Below, piece after piece: positions 35,136 through 46,259 of a DNA stretch of 64,000 bases. The notes under the pieces are model-generated. The model searched no databases. It was given only the letters and a program-made list of their open reading frames with translations, and was not told where the DNA came from. The translations under genes and the position numbers were made by a program. This stretch comes from Albugo candida (lineage: Eukaryota > Oomycota > Peronosporomycetes > Albuginales > Albuginaceae): positions 496,001-560,000 of the forward strand of contig CAJNAR010000149.1 in assembly GCA_905220665.1 (NCBI GenBank), read 5' to 3'. Numbering within the stretch: position 1 is the stretch's first letter; each line of letters begins with the position of its first letter.

Positions 35136-37973
35136 GAGATACTTCAACACGCTATCTTAGCTCAGAAATTGATGTGATGCACTTAATTGAGCTTATTAAC
35201 AACATTTCTACTCGATAATTACCCTACTTGACCTGCTTTTGCATTTGTTGCGTATGTCTAGAAAATTAGGACCGCTGCGCTATTGATGTTATCACCTCTC
35301 TTGATTCCAAAGGTGAGTATGACTATCAAGTAATCTAACGGACGTCAATTTTGCTGCATCCGGTGTTCTCACAATACGTTATGAAAATAAAAATGCATAG
35401 AGCGCTTGCTATCAAATGCCCATACAAATGGAATTTTTTGTTGGTTGTGCCGTGACGATCGAGACGAATCACACCTAAACAAGCTAGAGTCCCAAATCGA
35501 CATCAAGACTGACTTCACCACAAAGGAAATTGGAGATTCTGTCGTCGTGACTACTATCTGACTCTCGCTCAGTTAAAGTTATGAGGTGATCAGGCAACAG
35601 TTTTTGAAGCGGCTACACTCATATACATAAAAACCGAGTCGATTTGATGAAAATGACCATAAAGAGCTTACAAACATCCTCCATCGAAATATTCCTTTGA
35701 CCCTACTACTTTTCATTCTGTTCTTTGTCACTCATTTGATTGTAATTGAGAAAAATAAAAAGGAAGAAAAATAGTCTCGCATCGCATTATTTCTTCAACA
35801 CTGTCAGTAGTTACTTTGTGTGCCACGCAATGCTGTCAACGAACGACGAACTTGGTCACGATGTTGTAATCAGCAATCAATCCAGCTTACTGATTATGGT
35901 CGTCATTGGATATTTCATTCACCATAATATAGATCAATGCATCAAACAGTCTATTACAAGTCGAGACTTTTTGTGGAAGAAGCAAACGCGTGCTTACAGT
36001 GTTGAACAGATGGAATAAGAATGACCCGTTTCACAACATGCAGCAAGTAAGTGACACAATCTTTATTAAACACGATTCGATGCAAGCAACGGGTCAAAAA
36101 GATTACTGAACTAATAGAAGCACATCGATATTGTCGAAGTATCTCAACCTAGAGGCGTTTAGGAGCCACACAAGGAATGATTGGAAAAAAGTGTTCGCAA
36201 TGAGCAAAAGTAAGATCCAAAAAGACAAAGTCGTCACAGATCTGTGACCGCTTTTGCTTGCCTTTTAATAAATGGTTCGTTTTTTTGTACTCACATCTGG
36301 TCTAGTTGTATTAGACCGTTATATAATTGCACGCGTGGACTTCTGACGTGTATGGTCACGGTAGTCAAGTGCAATTGCATTCTAAATACAACAATAATAA
36401 TATTCTCTGCCGAGAAATGCTCGACCATTTGTAATTGATTCAGCTTGTTAGCTGAAGGCTGGGAACTAGCAAATAATGTAATTACCTCAAGGAGTCCATG
36501 ATTACGCAAATTAAAGGCATGGTGACGAAAGGAAGAGATGAGAAATTTTACGTTACTAATAGCATCTTATGAAGCGTAGTCTCTTCTTGTCTGCCTTATT
36601 ACTTTACTCAATGGACATGAAGAGATCTGAAAAGCGTAATGAGAATCTTCTCTTTGTCTCACCAAATCACCAGTAATATTGATCTTTATTGCAATGTACC
36701 CGTGAGCGCCAACGAAAACCAAATGCCACTGTCATTCTGTCATCAACCATATCAGCATTTAGCTATAATGGTTGCTCATCAACGTTATTGATTATTCATA
36801 CGCGAACACCCAATAAATAAAATATCATTTAGCTAAAATGCATCAACGCATGACACGGCTTATCTCCATTCTCCGCCATTAGATACTAGGATCACTTTGA
36901 AGACAAGACGATCCTCACAAATTGTAGCCTCTTTTTGTTTTTGTATCATCTAATCAAAATTATGTAAGTTGATTTCGACCTTGGTAAAGTGATTGAGAGC
37001 GTTGACTCATTGCGCTCAAGTAACGATAGAAAAAGCGAGCCTATCATCAGTTGCAGAAAGCGAACGAAATGTATCAAACACTTGGCGTGAACGATCGATC
37101 GATGCAGACTAGTTTCAGCATATAGCACACAAAGAGTCTTGTAGTGTATCGGACATAGAAGCGTTTCCTGCTATCCACAAGACTAGAGAGCATGCTGTAC
37201 TGCTTCTGGATGAATCAGAGTGAGCTGAATTAGGCAAAAACAAATGCTCACATGCAGTGCGGAGATGACTGTAGATGTGGAAGCAGGGGAGTTTTATTAC
37301 CGGATCCAAGTACTGGCAAAAGTAAATTTAGAGAAAAAAGAGTAGTAGTTAAAGTAGTAGGAAGGTTCAGGGCTACCCGTTGTCTTTCTTCAAAATCCGT
37401 GTAGCATATCATCTTCTGTGAGGTTAAGCCAGACATTCCGTGTATCGTAACTGGCTAACATCACTCAACTGCATAGGCTACCAGCAAGGTAAAGGTGCGT
37501 AGCTGCCTGTTATGCAAAAGTAAGGCAAAAAATACTGGAGCACTTGCATACATGTACATAAGAAAATGTCCCTTACCGAGAACCTTGAATCACATCCGGG
37601 TCTCACCGCAACGCGTATGTGATTGGAGATAAAAGTGTTCCTAAAGGGAAGTCAACATCCAAAAGACTATTGCCCGAAACTGGAAAAAGGTAATCAGCTG
37701 ATCTCCCTGCTACAAGATACTATATTAGTGTCAATGTGCTTCTTTTGAGGAGCGCGTTCATGAAACAATATGGATCGAAAATTAAGGTGCAGTAGCAATA
37801 GCTTCGTTCGATTCGATCGTCACCCCTGAGGCCATGCAGATACTATATATTACCACTTTTTTCACAGCTTCCAATTTGGCGGCTGTCTATTGAGAAGCAA
37901 AAGGTCTCTTTGACCATCATTTTTATTGTTATCGCAATGCAGTACTTGTCACTATCAGTTGTGGTTCCGTGAG
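35136..37973. other. Gene-poor AT-rich stretch
   Basis: About 2.8 kb with only short frames (up to 90 codons), none with recognisable motifs. No tRNA-like, rRNA-like or long repeat structure was seen. It may be decayed sequence or regulatory space. Confidence 0.5.
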
Positions 37974-38285
37974 ATGGCTCTTTATGAGCTGGCTCATTCG
38001 TTCAAGTCCAGAAGCAGAAGGGAATGTACCTGCAGTGGAGGACAGCGGGAGGATTCGAAGAAAGATAAAGCTTCATCCATAGCGTTGCCTTCAATTGAGA
38101 AAAAGGTCGACTCAATCATCGTTCTGTTATTGGAAGAGCCAGAAGTGGACAATGCAAAGGATCGATATCATTCAACTGAGGCTATTAAGACACTCGTAAA
38201 AGCTTCATATATGCTCTACTTTGGTTTACGGCTAGCTTTGCGACGATCTGCGCTCATGCTCAGCAATTTCTTAGATCGATCTTGA
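37974..38285 (+). CDS. Possible small hypothetical protein (103 aa)
   Basis: Open frame from ATG at 37974; it is open further upstream without another ATG. The product has a Lys/Ser-rich middle and a hydrophobic C-terminal third. No family is recognised. Its last 70 bp overlap the 3' end of the TAF12 gene on the other strand, which weakens the case. It could be chance. Confidence 0.22.
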   Translation: MALYELAHSFKSRSRRECTCSGGQREDSKKDKASSIALPSIEKKVDSIIVLLLEEPEVDNAKDRYHSTEAIKTLVKASYMLYFGLRLALRRSALMLSNFLDRS

Positions 38286-38911
38286 ATTTTTCTTTTGATA
38301 GTCAATAAAGTACGCCTTTTCAGAGCAACACGATGCATGTGAAGTGAGTTTTTATTCGGTCGTAAACGTGAAGAAAGATCTTTTTCAGCAGGTATGAGCA
38401 GAGAATTTTCGCCAGAACTACTGACAGCTGCGTTTGCGTTGGAACCCACCGACGGATCGTTTGCCGAGAAGTATCCCGTCAGTGAGATGCCATAATTCTT
38501 GCTCAGATGAAATTGGAGATCGCTGCCTTCCAATACGTTCGAACCGCGATGTCGAGCAAGCTGCGCTGAGAGCTGGACCACATCATTCACGAATTGATCG
38601 GCCATTTCCAGTAGCAACTCTTCTACAGCTGGTTGATAGCAAAATCGTGGCTCAATGGATCGAAGAATCTCTCCAAGCTGCTTGTTGGACGATAACGCTT
38701 TCGTCGTTGTTGTCGGAGCGCTTGCGCCGAGCCGCCAAGACGAAGAGTTCGGGTTGGTCGTTTGTTCCGCTCCAAATGCCAAAGGATTCTGAGCGTAATA
38801 ACTAGAATTGTTGATAGTAGAATTCATAGATTTGTTTTGCATCGATGGAGCGATCGTATTGAGTGGAGGCTGCGGGAAATACATGGAACCGGGAACAAGT
38901 CGATTCTTCAT
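38216..38911 (-). CDS. TAF12: TFIID subunit 12 (TAF12), histone-fold protein
   Basis: Single exon, 231 aa, ATG at 38911. A general transcription factor subunit (TFIID, and SAGA in many eukaryotes) that pairs with TAF4 through its histone fold. The H2B-like fold is at about residues 77-145, with LGEILRSIEPRFCYQPAVEE, LLLEMADQFVNDVV and SDLQFHLSKNYGI, the last being the family's hallmark C-terminal segment. The N-terminus is Asn/Ser/Pro-rich and disordered; the C-terminus is basic. It starts 47 bp from the divergent TDP1 gene. Confidence 0.9.
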   Translation of the reverse strand: MKNRLVPGSMYFPQPPLNTIAPSMQNKSMNSTINNSSYYAQNPLAFGAEQTTNPNSSSWRLGASAPTTTTKALSSNKQLGEILRSIEPRFCYQPAVEELLLEMADQFVNDVVQLSAQLARHRGSNVLEGSDLQFHLSKNYGISLTGYFSANDPSVGSNANAAVSSSGENSLLIPAEKDLSSRLRPNKNSLHMHRVALKRRTLLTIKRKIQDRSKKLLSMSADRRKASRKPK

Positions 38912-38958
38912 TGCAAAACTATAAAAGACTGTACCGTATCTCGCTTAACTAGTTGATC
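38912..38958. promoter_or_regulatory. 47-bp bidirectional promoter TAF12/TDP1
   Basis: The two start codons face away from each other across only 47 bp, so the core promoters must overlap each other or lie inside the coding regions. No TATA box is evident. Confidence 0.6.
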
Positions 38959-40780
38959 ATGCTTGCAAGAGATTCCAAGCGGCGAAAATGGAATTGTCAA
39001 TCACTTGACACTGAAACGGAAAACGGTACATAGAAAAAAAGAAATTGTTTAATGGACACATTTTTTAGTGATAATACTTCCAGCGATCCAAAAAAATCCT
39101 TCCGAACAAAAATGCGCGTTTCATTTGACGCCGATTGAAGTACTGTCTGCAGCACAAAATCGTACGGATAAGAAGAACGAAAACGTAAAATCAATGTCAT
39201 ATTTGTAGAGTACTCGATCGCATTGAAGGATTTACTAAAAGGCGAATTCACATCTTGCTTATTGAGTAACTACATGTACAATGTACCGTGGCTCATGCAA
39301 CAATGTACACGGCTGCAACAAGTGCCTGTGATTCTCGTTCACGGAGAGAGAGATCAACAAAGGTGATTTATCGCTACTTTTGTAGTCTTTTAATTTTTGC
39401 AAAGGTTGAATCAGGATTGCCAGAAGTATACAAATATCAAGGCAGTAGCACCGTATTTGCCCATTCCATTCGGCACCCATCACAGTAAAATGATGGTGAG
39501 TTGGTCACAATAATTGAGATGTGTTGTTTACCGATTGCAATAGATCATTTTGTACGCTGATAAAGTTCGAGTTGCCATTTTCACAGCGAATTTTCTTCCC
39601 ATCGATTGGAGTAATAAGACGCAAGGAATTTGGTACCAGGATTTTGGTCTCTTAGATGAGACGGGAACGAGCACTCGAAAGAGTTTATGGCCAGAATTCA
39701 TAAATTTCAAAGCTGATTTGATTGACTATTTAAGTCACTTGCATCAAACGCACTTACGAGAGCTTTGCCTCACATTGAAAAGATACGATTTTTCAACCGC
39801 AAATGTCGCATTGGTTGCATCGGTGCCGGGAACGCATAAAAATCAGGGTAACGAAGACAAGATTGTATTATTTCAATACACCATCTAAGCGGTTTGCATA
39901 GATATGCACAAGTATGGTCATCTTAGAATGCGGAGGTAGAGACACAATCTGCGCGCGATTCACATAATGTCAATTCGTCATTAGATTGCTCCAGGCATTG
40001 GATTCATGGAGCAAAAAGTATCCTTTGATCTGTCAGGTATATGTATTTGCGTTGACTATTCATGTAAGTGTATATGCTGAACAGCTGACTAGTTTTCCAG
40101 TCTAGGCTCTTTGACTGAGCCATGGCTCTATGACGAGTTTGCCGAAAGTCTTCAAGCACATACCGCAAAAAACACACTCCCACCACTACATCTTATTTGG
40201 CCATCTGCAGAACAAGTTGTGAGTAATTTGCAACATTTGGTCACACACCGATATTATTCGAAGTCTTAATTCGCAGAAAAACTCCATTGAAGGATGGAAC
40301 GCTGGTCGAGCTATTCCTTGCCCGTTGAAGAATATGAAGCCATTTCTTCATAAATTCCTTCGAAAATGGAATCCTCCATCCATACTACATCGGGCAAATG
40401 CGATGCCACATATCAAAACGTATGCACAATTCGACCCAGCAGAAACGGAAGGAACGCTTCGATGGGCACTTTTATCGAGTGCTAACTTGAGCAGTGCAGC
40501 CTGGGGATCGTATCAAAAGAAGAAAAATCAGTTCATGATTCGATCGTTCGAACTCGGCGTGCTTTTCCACCCCAAAATCTATCGAAATGACCATCTGTGC
40601 ACGGATCATTTGGTCGCAGTTGGAACTCCTGCGGATGATTCAAGCCTGGAGAATATCATCCGCGTTCCTATCCCTTACAATTTTCCGCTGCTAGAATATG
40701 ATACGAAGCAGGATGAGCCTTGGGTTTGGAATCTCGTTCGGGATATTCCAGATCGTATCGGGGCGTGCTATATGCCTTAA
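38959..40780 (+). CDS. TDP1: Tyrosyl-DNA phosphodiesterase 1 (TDP1)
   Basis: Nine exons: 38959-39025, 39069-39139, 39211-39362, 39405-39495, 39544-39847, 39902-39935, 39985-40036, 40093-40218 and 40277-40780, giving 466 aa. Nuclear repair enzyme that removes trapped topoisomerase I peptides from DNA 3' ends. Both HKD-type half-sites are present: GTHHSKMM (exon 4) and MPHIKTYAQF with SSANLSSAAWG (exon 9). Other family stretches include ILVHGERD, TANFLPIDWSNKTQGIW, KYGHLRMR and IRSFELGVLF. The first three exons are the least certain; the exon 2-3 join uses the second AG of TTTGTAGAG. Introns are 42-71 bp, so nearly all homology lies in fragments too short to stand out as open frames. The N-terminus is short, without the long disordered region of animal TDP1. 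Confidence 0.9.
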
Positions 40781-40935
40781 ATAGTATATTCTGTTGTATT
40801 ACGGTCCATTTCGATATTTTGTTGTGCCGGCATCTTCAAAGTTTGATAGCTTGTTTCTTTTCTATCGAGTATTAGACTGACTAAAACAAGAAACGAAGAC
40901 ATAGATTGCTTTCTATACGGCAAAAAAATCACGTG

Positions 40936-42235
40936 ATACTTCTATTGTGCCGACTTTGTGAAGAAAATGGTTCACTAACGATCAAGAAGAAACATCACGA
41001 TCATTCAAGGGAACCGCCACAACGATTGTCGTCGACCGGTAATGTTTTGAAGAAGACAGAGCTGGGGAGCAGAGAGCTCAGGTGATACGAGTGAAAACAA
41101 GGTTATAAACACTACATCTGATCGATCTCTCATCATTCATTTCGGTTTTGTAGGTGGCCCAGTCTTTTGCGTCATCATCCAGCCCCCGCTTATTGCCCAC
41201 GACAGGGTAGCGGGCGGCGATTGGCGCTAATACACTTGACCGTATTGGGAAAGCTTTTCGCCTACGTACGCGGCCAATACAAAGCGGACAAAGCGGTTCT
41301 CCAAAAAAGCTTCCGATCCATGCGCTTACCCTATCATGACCGTGATATAATATCTCGAAGCCTGATTGGAATATACTATCATCACTGAGCAGTTTGGTCG
41401 GTATGTCGTCCATCTCCTGATGCTACGACTTGATGCATAATCGTTACGTGTGTATCGTGTGAATCAAAAGACGTCATCCATGCATCGTTGTAAGTCAGCA
41501 GAACTTCGCGATCATCATCGGAGTAGCCGGCAATGTATGAAATGAAAGATGCACGAAGTCAAGGTTTGCACAAGGTGGAAAGCAGCATCCTAGATTCTTT
41601 GATTTACATCATATTAATTACAATTAACTTATTGCAGAACGATCTAGTTGCATTTACTAAACCTTGTTTCCATGTTTATATCTCTCGGGCTTCACTTCCA
41701 ACGATATACTTGTTTGAATACAATTGATCATTCGCCACTGCCTCGCTTACATCCAAATCCGGTCTGTATATGCGTGTATCCATGGGAATACTCAGTTCGA
41801 GCAATTCGGTCAAAAAAGACTCTTCATCCAATATGAGGTATTTCGACTCTTCTTCCTCAACGCATGTTGTACACTCCTTCGCACCGCATTCCAAAACGTC
41901 GAACGTATGGTGCTTCGACCCCGCTTTATCTCTCGTCTCTGCTTCGTCGTAATCGTAATCCGGGCTGTAGATGCAATTTTTCATCCATACACTGAGCCAC
42001 AGCAATTTGGTCGCAGTAGAGCCTTAACTGGATGCATATTCTTCGTTTTTTTCTCCCTGACACTTTCTGCTGTATCCTTCTTACCAATCTCCAAAGACTC
42101 GAACGTATGCTTGTCTGAATTCACTGTTTCTTCGGTTTTTGACTCGCTTTCATCATGATCCATGCTGTATTTGCACTCTTTGATGGCACTGCGCGACCCA
42201 AGTGGTTTCGCGAAGCAGGCTCTTCAGCCAACATA
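40936..42235. repeat. Segmental duplication, copy A
   Basis: Matches 43746-45505 in the same orientation over most of its length. Examples are the stretches starting TTGTGCCGACTTTGTGAAGAA and CGGCAATGTATGAAATGAAA. Relative to copy B it lacks about 160 bp (44818-44978 of B) and the LTR insertion. Mismatches are moderate and scattered, so the event is not very recent. Confidence 0.85.
41078..41413 (-). CDS. Small duplicated open frame, unknown function
   Basis: 111 codons from ATG at 41413. The first ~28 residues (beginning MDDIPTKLLSDDSIFQSGF) are kept in the duplicate at about 44060-44144, but the rest is broken there. A GTAAGC near the end of the shared part could be a splice donor, so only a short first exon may be real. 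No family recognised. Confidence 0.25.
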   Translation of the reverse strand: MDDIPTKLLSDDSIFQSGFEILYHGHDRVSAWIGSFFGEPLCPLCIGRVRRRKAFPIRSSVLAPIAARYPVVGNKRGLDDDAKDWATYKTEMNDERSIRCSVYNLVFTRIT

Positions 42236-43130
42236 AATGTTTTTGGCTCTTCTTCCTCGACGCATGTTGTGAAACCCTTCGCCCCGTATTCCAAAACGTC
42301 GAACACATTCTTCTTCGAATCCGCTTTATCTCTCGTCTCCGCTTCGTCGTAATCGTAATCCGGGCTGTAGATGCAATTTTCCATCGATACACTGAGCCGG
42401 AGCAATTCGGGCGCAGTAGAGTCTTCACTGGATGCATATTCTTCGTGTTTTTTCTCCTTGACACTTTCTGCTGGATCTTTCTCTCCAATCTCCAAAGACT
42501 CGAACCTAGGCTTGTCTGAATTCACTGTTTCTTCGGTTTTTGACTCGCTTTCATCATGATCCATGCTGTAATTGCACTCTTTGATGGCACTGTGCGGCCC
42601 AAGTGATTTAAGGGAAACAGGCTCTGCATCCAATATAATTTTTTTGGCTCTTCTTCCTCGACGCATGTTGTGAAACCCTTCGCCCAGTATTCCAAAACGT
42701 CGAACACATTCTTCTTCGAATCCGCTTTATCTCTCGTCTCCGCTTCATCGTAATCGTAATACGGGCTGTAGATGCAATTTTCCATCCATACACTGAGCCA
42801 GAGCAATTCGGTCGCAGTAGAGTCTTCACTGGATGCATATTCTTCGTGTTCTCCCTGACACTTTCTAATGTATCCTTCTCTCCAATCTCCAAAGACTCGA
42901 ACCTAGGCTTGTCTGAATTCACTGTTTCTTCAGTCTTTGGTTCGCTTTCATCATGATCCATGCTGTAATTGCACTCTTTGATGGCACTGCGCGGCCCAAG
43001 TGATTTAAGGGAAACAGGCTCTTCATCCAATATAAGATATTTCGACTCCTCTTCCTCAACGCATGTTGTACAATCCTTCGCCCCGCATTCCAAAACGTCG
43101 AACGAATGCTGCTTTGAAACCGCTTTATTT
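41676..43130 (-). pseudogene. Tandem array of ~400-bp acidic modules, frames broken
   Basis: Four copies of a ~400-bp module can be lined up by the element CGCATGTTGT followed by TTCCAAAACGTCGAAC, at about 41853, 42261, 42653 and 43051. In one frame each module codes acidic segments such as YSPDYDYDEAETRDKA and TEETVNSDK. Frames change between modules. In two modules the A-tract before the EEYASSED segment differs in length, and a TAA replaces the GAA codon in at least one. The array is homologous to the 3' half of the coiled-coil gene at 44805-46201 but has no matching 5' half. It is most likely a truncated, amplified and decayed copy. Expression cannot be excluded. Confidence 0.7.
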
Positions 43131-43745
43131 CTACGCTGACAATCTTATTACCGTATTGGTGATGATTCGCTTCGTGCCGTGAAATAAGCACTTCATGTCT
43201 AGTTTCTTTTAAGTCTGTGTCCAGCTTGTAAATGGTGTAGAGTTGTAAAATTGGGCAAAGGTACCGTGTTTTGGACTTAGTGTGTGCCACACTAAGCTAA
43301 ACATATCCTTCCAATCAGGACTAGGATCCGAGTTGCACTTCCACTTCTACTCACCGGTGCCAGACCCGCAGGGTTGATGTACAGCAATAAGTGACGTGGT
43401 CTGGTCACTCAAATGGTACTCTTATCTGATTCAGATCCAACACCCATTCATAGAGTATCAGAATGCTGTCGACATCTTGCGATATTCAATATTCCTACAA
43501 GTATAAGCCGACTGCCGCGCCGGCAATCGCCTTCCTGGAGAAGAGATGACCAGTCATCTGATGAAAAAACTCATACTGGACAGTATAAGACGACAGTCGT
43601 AATGGAGGCCGTGATGGACGATTTTGGCTTATTACGATACAAAACACAATGCGGAAATTAGATACCGCCATACTCGTTCGCAAAAGTTCCTTCCTGGCTC
43701 GAGATATTTTGTTTGTCTACTTCTCAACTCACTATATGATGCTTA

Positions 43746-45505
43746 TGATATACTTCTACTGTGCCGACTTTGTGAAGAAATTCGGTCACTGAAGATCAAG
43801 AAGAAACTGCACGATCATCCAAGGAAGTGCAACAACGATCATTGTCGACCGTTAATGGTTTAGAAAAAACAGAGCTGGAGAACAGAGAGCTTAAGTTATA
43901 CGAGTGAAAACCAAGTTGTATACACTAAATCTGATCAATATCTCATCATTCATTACGGTACTGTAGGTGCCCCAGTCTTTTGCGACATCGTCGAACGCCC
44001 TCTTCTTTCCAATACCATGATCATGGGACTCATTACAAAGCTGCTGTCCATGCGCTTACCCCATCATGACCGCGATATAATATCTCGAAGCCTGATTGGG
44101 ATATACTATCATTACTGAGCTGTTTGGTCGGTATGTCGTCCATCTCCTGATGCTACGACTTGAAGCATGATTGTAGCGGAGCTACTCTAGCTCCTTGCCA
44201 GAGGAAGGCTATCTGCTCAACGGGCAACTTAGTTCTTTAAAAGAACTAGACTCAACGAGTCAACAAGCTTTAAAGCTTGAGGTCCTTGTTCAAGGGACCT
44301 AATGATCCCGGGAATCGACAACACAGCACAAAGTGCACAAGATCTGAGACGCCTGAAGCAGGCACGTGTCTCTAACTGATCTAAAGGCGAACTGTTCTTT
44401 ATTTTTATCTCGAGCAGTACCTTACGCTAAACGTACCTAACCTAGGTACCAATATCCGGTGGCTGACACGCGTCAGCTCCTAACCCAAAGCGTCCCAAAT
44501 GTGTACCGCACTGCATAACAGTTAGTAACCGAAGTGTAACCCCGTTACAATGATCGTTACGTGTGTATCATGTCAATCAAAAGACGTGATCCATGCATTG
44601 TTGTAAGTCAGCACTACTTGGCGATCATTATCGGAGTAGCCGGCAATGTATGAAATGAAACATGCACGAAGTCAAGGTTTGCACAAGGTGTAAAGCAGCA
44701 TGCTCGATTCTTTGACTAACGTCATATTAATCACAATTAACTTATTGCAGAACGATCTAGTTGCATTTACTAAACCTTGTTTCCATGCTCATATCTCTCG
44801 GGCTTCACTTCCAACGATTCTTCTGACTTCGCAGGGTACCGATAGTATTTTCAAACACGTCGCTTGATATAAGTAGCTCACTCATCATAAGTACTTCTTC
44901 CAATTCAAAAGCTTTTAATTCATCTTCCTTAACGCGCATTCTCAATTCGTTCATCCTGCTTATCGAAACGTCGAGCATATACTTGTTTGAATACAATTGA
45001 TCATTCGCCACTGCTTCGCTTACATCCAAATCCGGTCTGTATATGCGTGTATCCATGGGAATACTCAGTTCGAGCAATTCGGTCAAAAAAGACTCTTCAT
45101 CCAATATGAGGTATTTCGACTCTTCTTCCTCAACGCATGTTGTACACTCCTTCGCACCGCATTCCAAAACGTCGAACGTATGGTGCTTCGACCCCGCTTT
45201 ATCTCTCGTCTCTGCTTCGTCGTAATCGTAATCCGGGCTGTAGATGCAATTTTCCATCGACACACTGAGCCAGAGCAGTTCGGTCGCAGTAGAGTCTTAA
45301 CTGGATACATATTCTTCGTTTTTTTCTCCTTGACACTTTCTGCTGTATCCTTCACACCAATCTCCAAAGACTCGAACGTATGCTTGTCTGTATTCACTGT
45401 TTCTTCAGTCTTTGGTTCGCTTTCATCATAATCCATGCTGTATTTGCACTCTTTGATGGCACTGCGTGATCCAAGTGGTTTCGGCGAAGCAGACTCTTCA
45501 TCTGA
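43746..45505. repeat. Segmental duplication, copy B
   Basis: Direct-orientation counterpart of 40936-42235. It retains the 3' end of the coiled-coil gene and carries a 378-bp LTR insertion at 44172-44549. Similarity to copy A stops at about 45505, where the unique 5' half of the coiled-coil gene begins. Confidence 0.85.
44172..44549. mobile_element. Solo LTR of a retrotransposon with 5-bp target-site duplication
   Basis: A 378-bp insertion with LTR-style termini TGTAGCGGAG...CCCCGTTACA (inverted TGTA/TACA ends). It is flanked by ATGAT on both sides (44167-44171 and 44550-44554). The paralogous copy A has the unoccupied site, reading GCATAATCGTTACG at about 41435-41448, which fixes both borders. 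No internal coding region is present, so this is a solo LTR left by recombination between two LTRs. Superfamily (Copia or Gypsy) is not decided by the LTR alone. Confidence 0.9.
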
Positions 45506-46201
45506 TTGATATTCTTTGTGGTCTTCCTTCACAGCGCACGTTCTGAACTCTTTCATTGGTGTCATCATCATAGACTTGGTTGGATCCAGATCGTATTTGG
45601 TATCCATTTCGCCCTCACCGTTGTCCAAGTTGCATGCGTTGCCCAAGCATGTCTTATTTGCTTCCACCCTCCGTCTAATCTGAGCCATATCGTTCTTCGC
45701 CTCCTCAAGCTCCCTCATCAGCTGCTCCACCTTTTCGCTTTCTTCCTTGTTTGCCTGGGTAGCTTCGTTCATCTTGATCTCATTCTTGAGATTTCGAAGC
45801 ACATTCGCATCCAGTCGCAGCTGTAGATCCTTGATTGTGCTATGAGCGGACCCAATGTACTTCATGGCGTCATCATAGTTCTTCGTCGTGTTGACCAGTG
45901 CGGATGACAAGTCCTCATTCCTCCTCTTGAGCTGACGTACTTCTTCAGCCGCTTGTTGAAATTTCGCTGTCGTATCCTTTAGCAAGCGCTCCAAGTTTTT
46001 CTCTTTCGCCTCCTGCTGGCTCGTTCTCGTTACTGGCCGCGCTGGAGTTGCTGTATTTCGATTGTTGCGGCGAGCCGTTCGAATTTGTTGACTCGATGAA
46101 GCTGGTAACGGTGCCGTCGGAGCCTTTCGAAGGATGTATCCTCCTCCAACACGCTTCATCATCGACGGCGTGGTTGTTGTAGTTCTTGATCTCGGCTGCA
46201 T
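44805..46201 (-). pseudogene. Coiled-coil protein gene with acidic C-terminal module, frameshifted
   Basis: From ATG at 46201 the frame codes a Thr/Arg-rich N-terminus, a long charged coiled coil (about residues 55-195, starting near QQEAKEKNLERLLKDTTAKF) and the first half of an acidic module. At a run of seven T (45319-45325 on the + strand) the frame shifts relative to the in-frame module at about 42443, which has one more base, and the reading continues in a basic, unrelated frame to 45083. The original frame resumes as an open 152-codon stretch (45263-44805) ending GTLRSQKNRWK. That original frame also holds a TAA near 45296. The gene is probably recently disabled or truncated at 372 aa. 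I recognise no family. Confidence 0.65.
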
Positions 46202-46259
46202 ATTCTGTTTGAAGTCAAATTTCAGAGTGAGGAGAAAATACGTTCGTGGCACTTACATA

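Noticed and set aside
37800..37830. tRNA-like TTCGATTCGA stretch
   Set aside because: No acceptor stem or D-arm could be paired around it. No tRNA or rRNA gene was supported anywhere in the window.
38997..39251. 84-codon minus-strand frame
   Set aside because: It lies opposite TDP1 exons 1-3, which have clear family similarity, so it is a shadow frame.
41724..42158. 144-codon plus-strand frames in the repeat island (also 44997-45431)
   Set aside because: These are antisense shadows of the acidic module. The repeated Phe/Arg/Cys-rich product mirrors the acidic codons.
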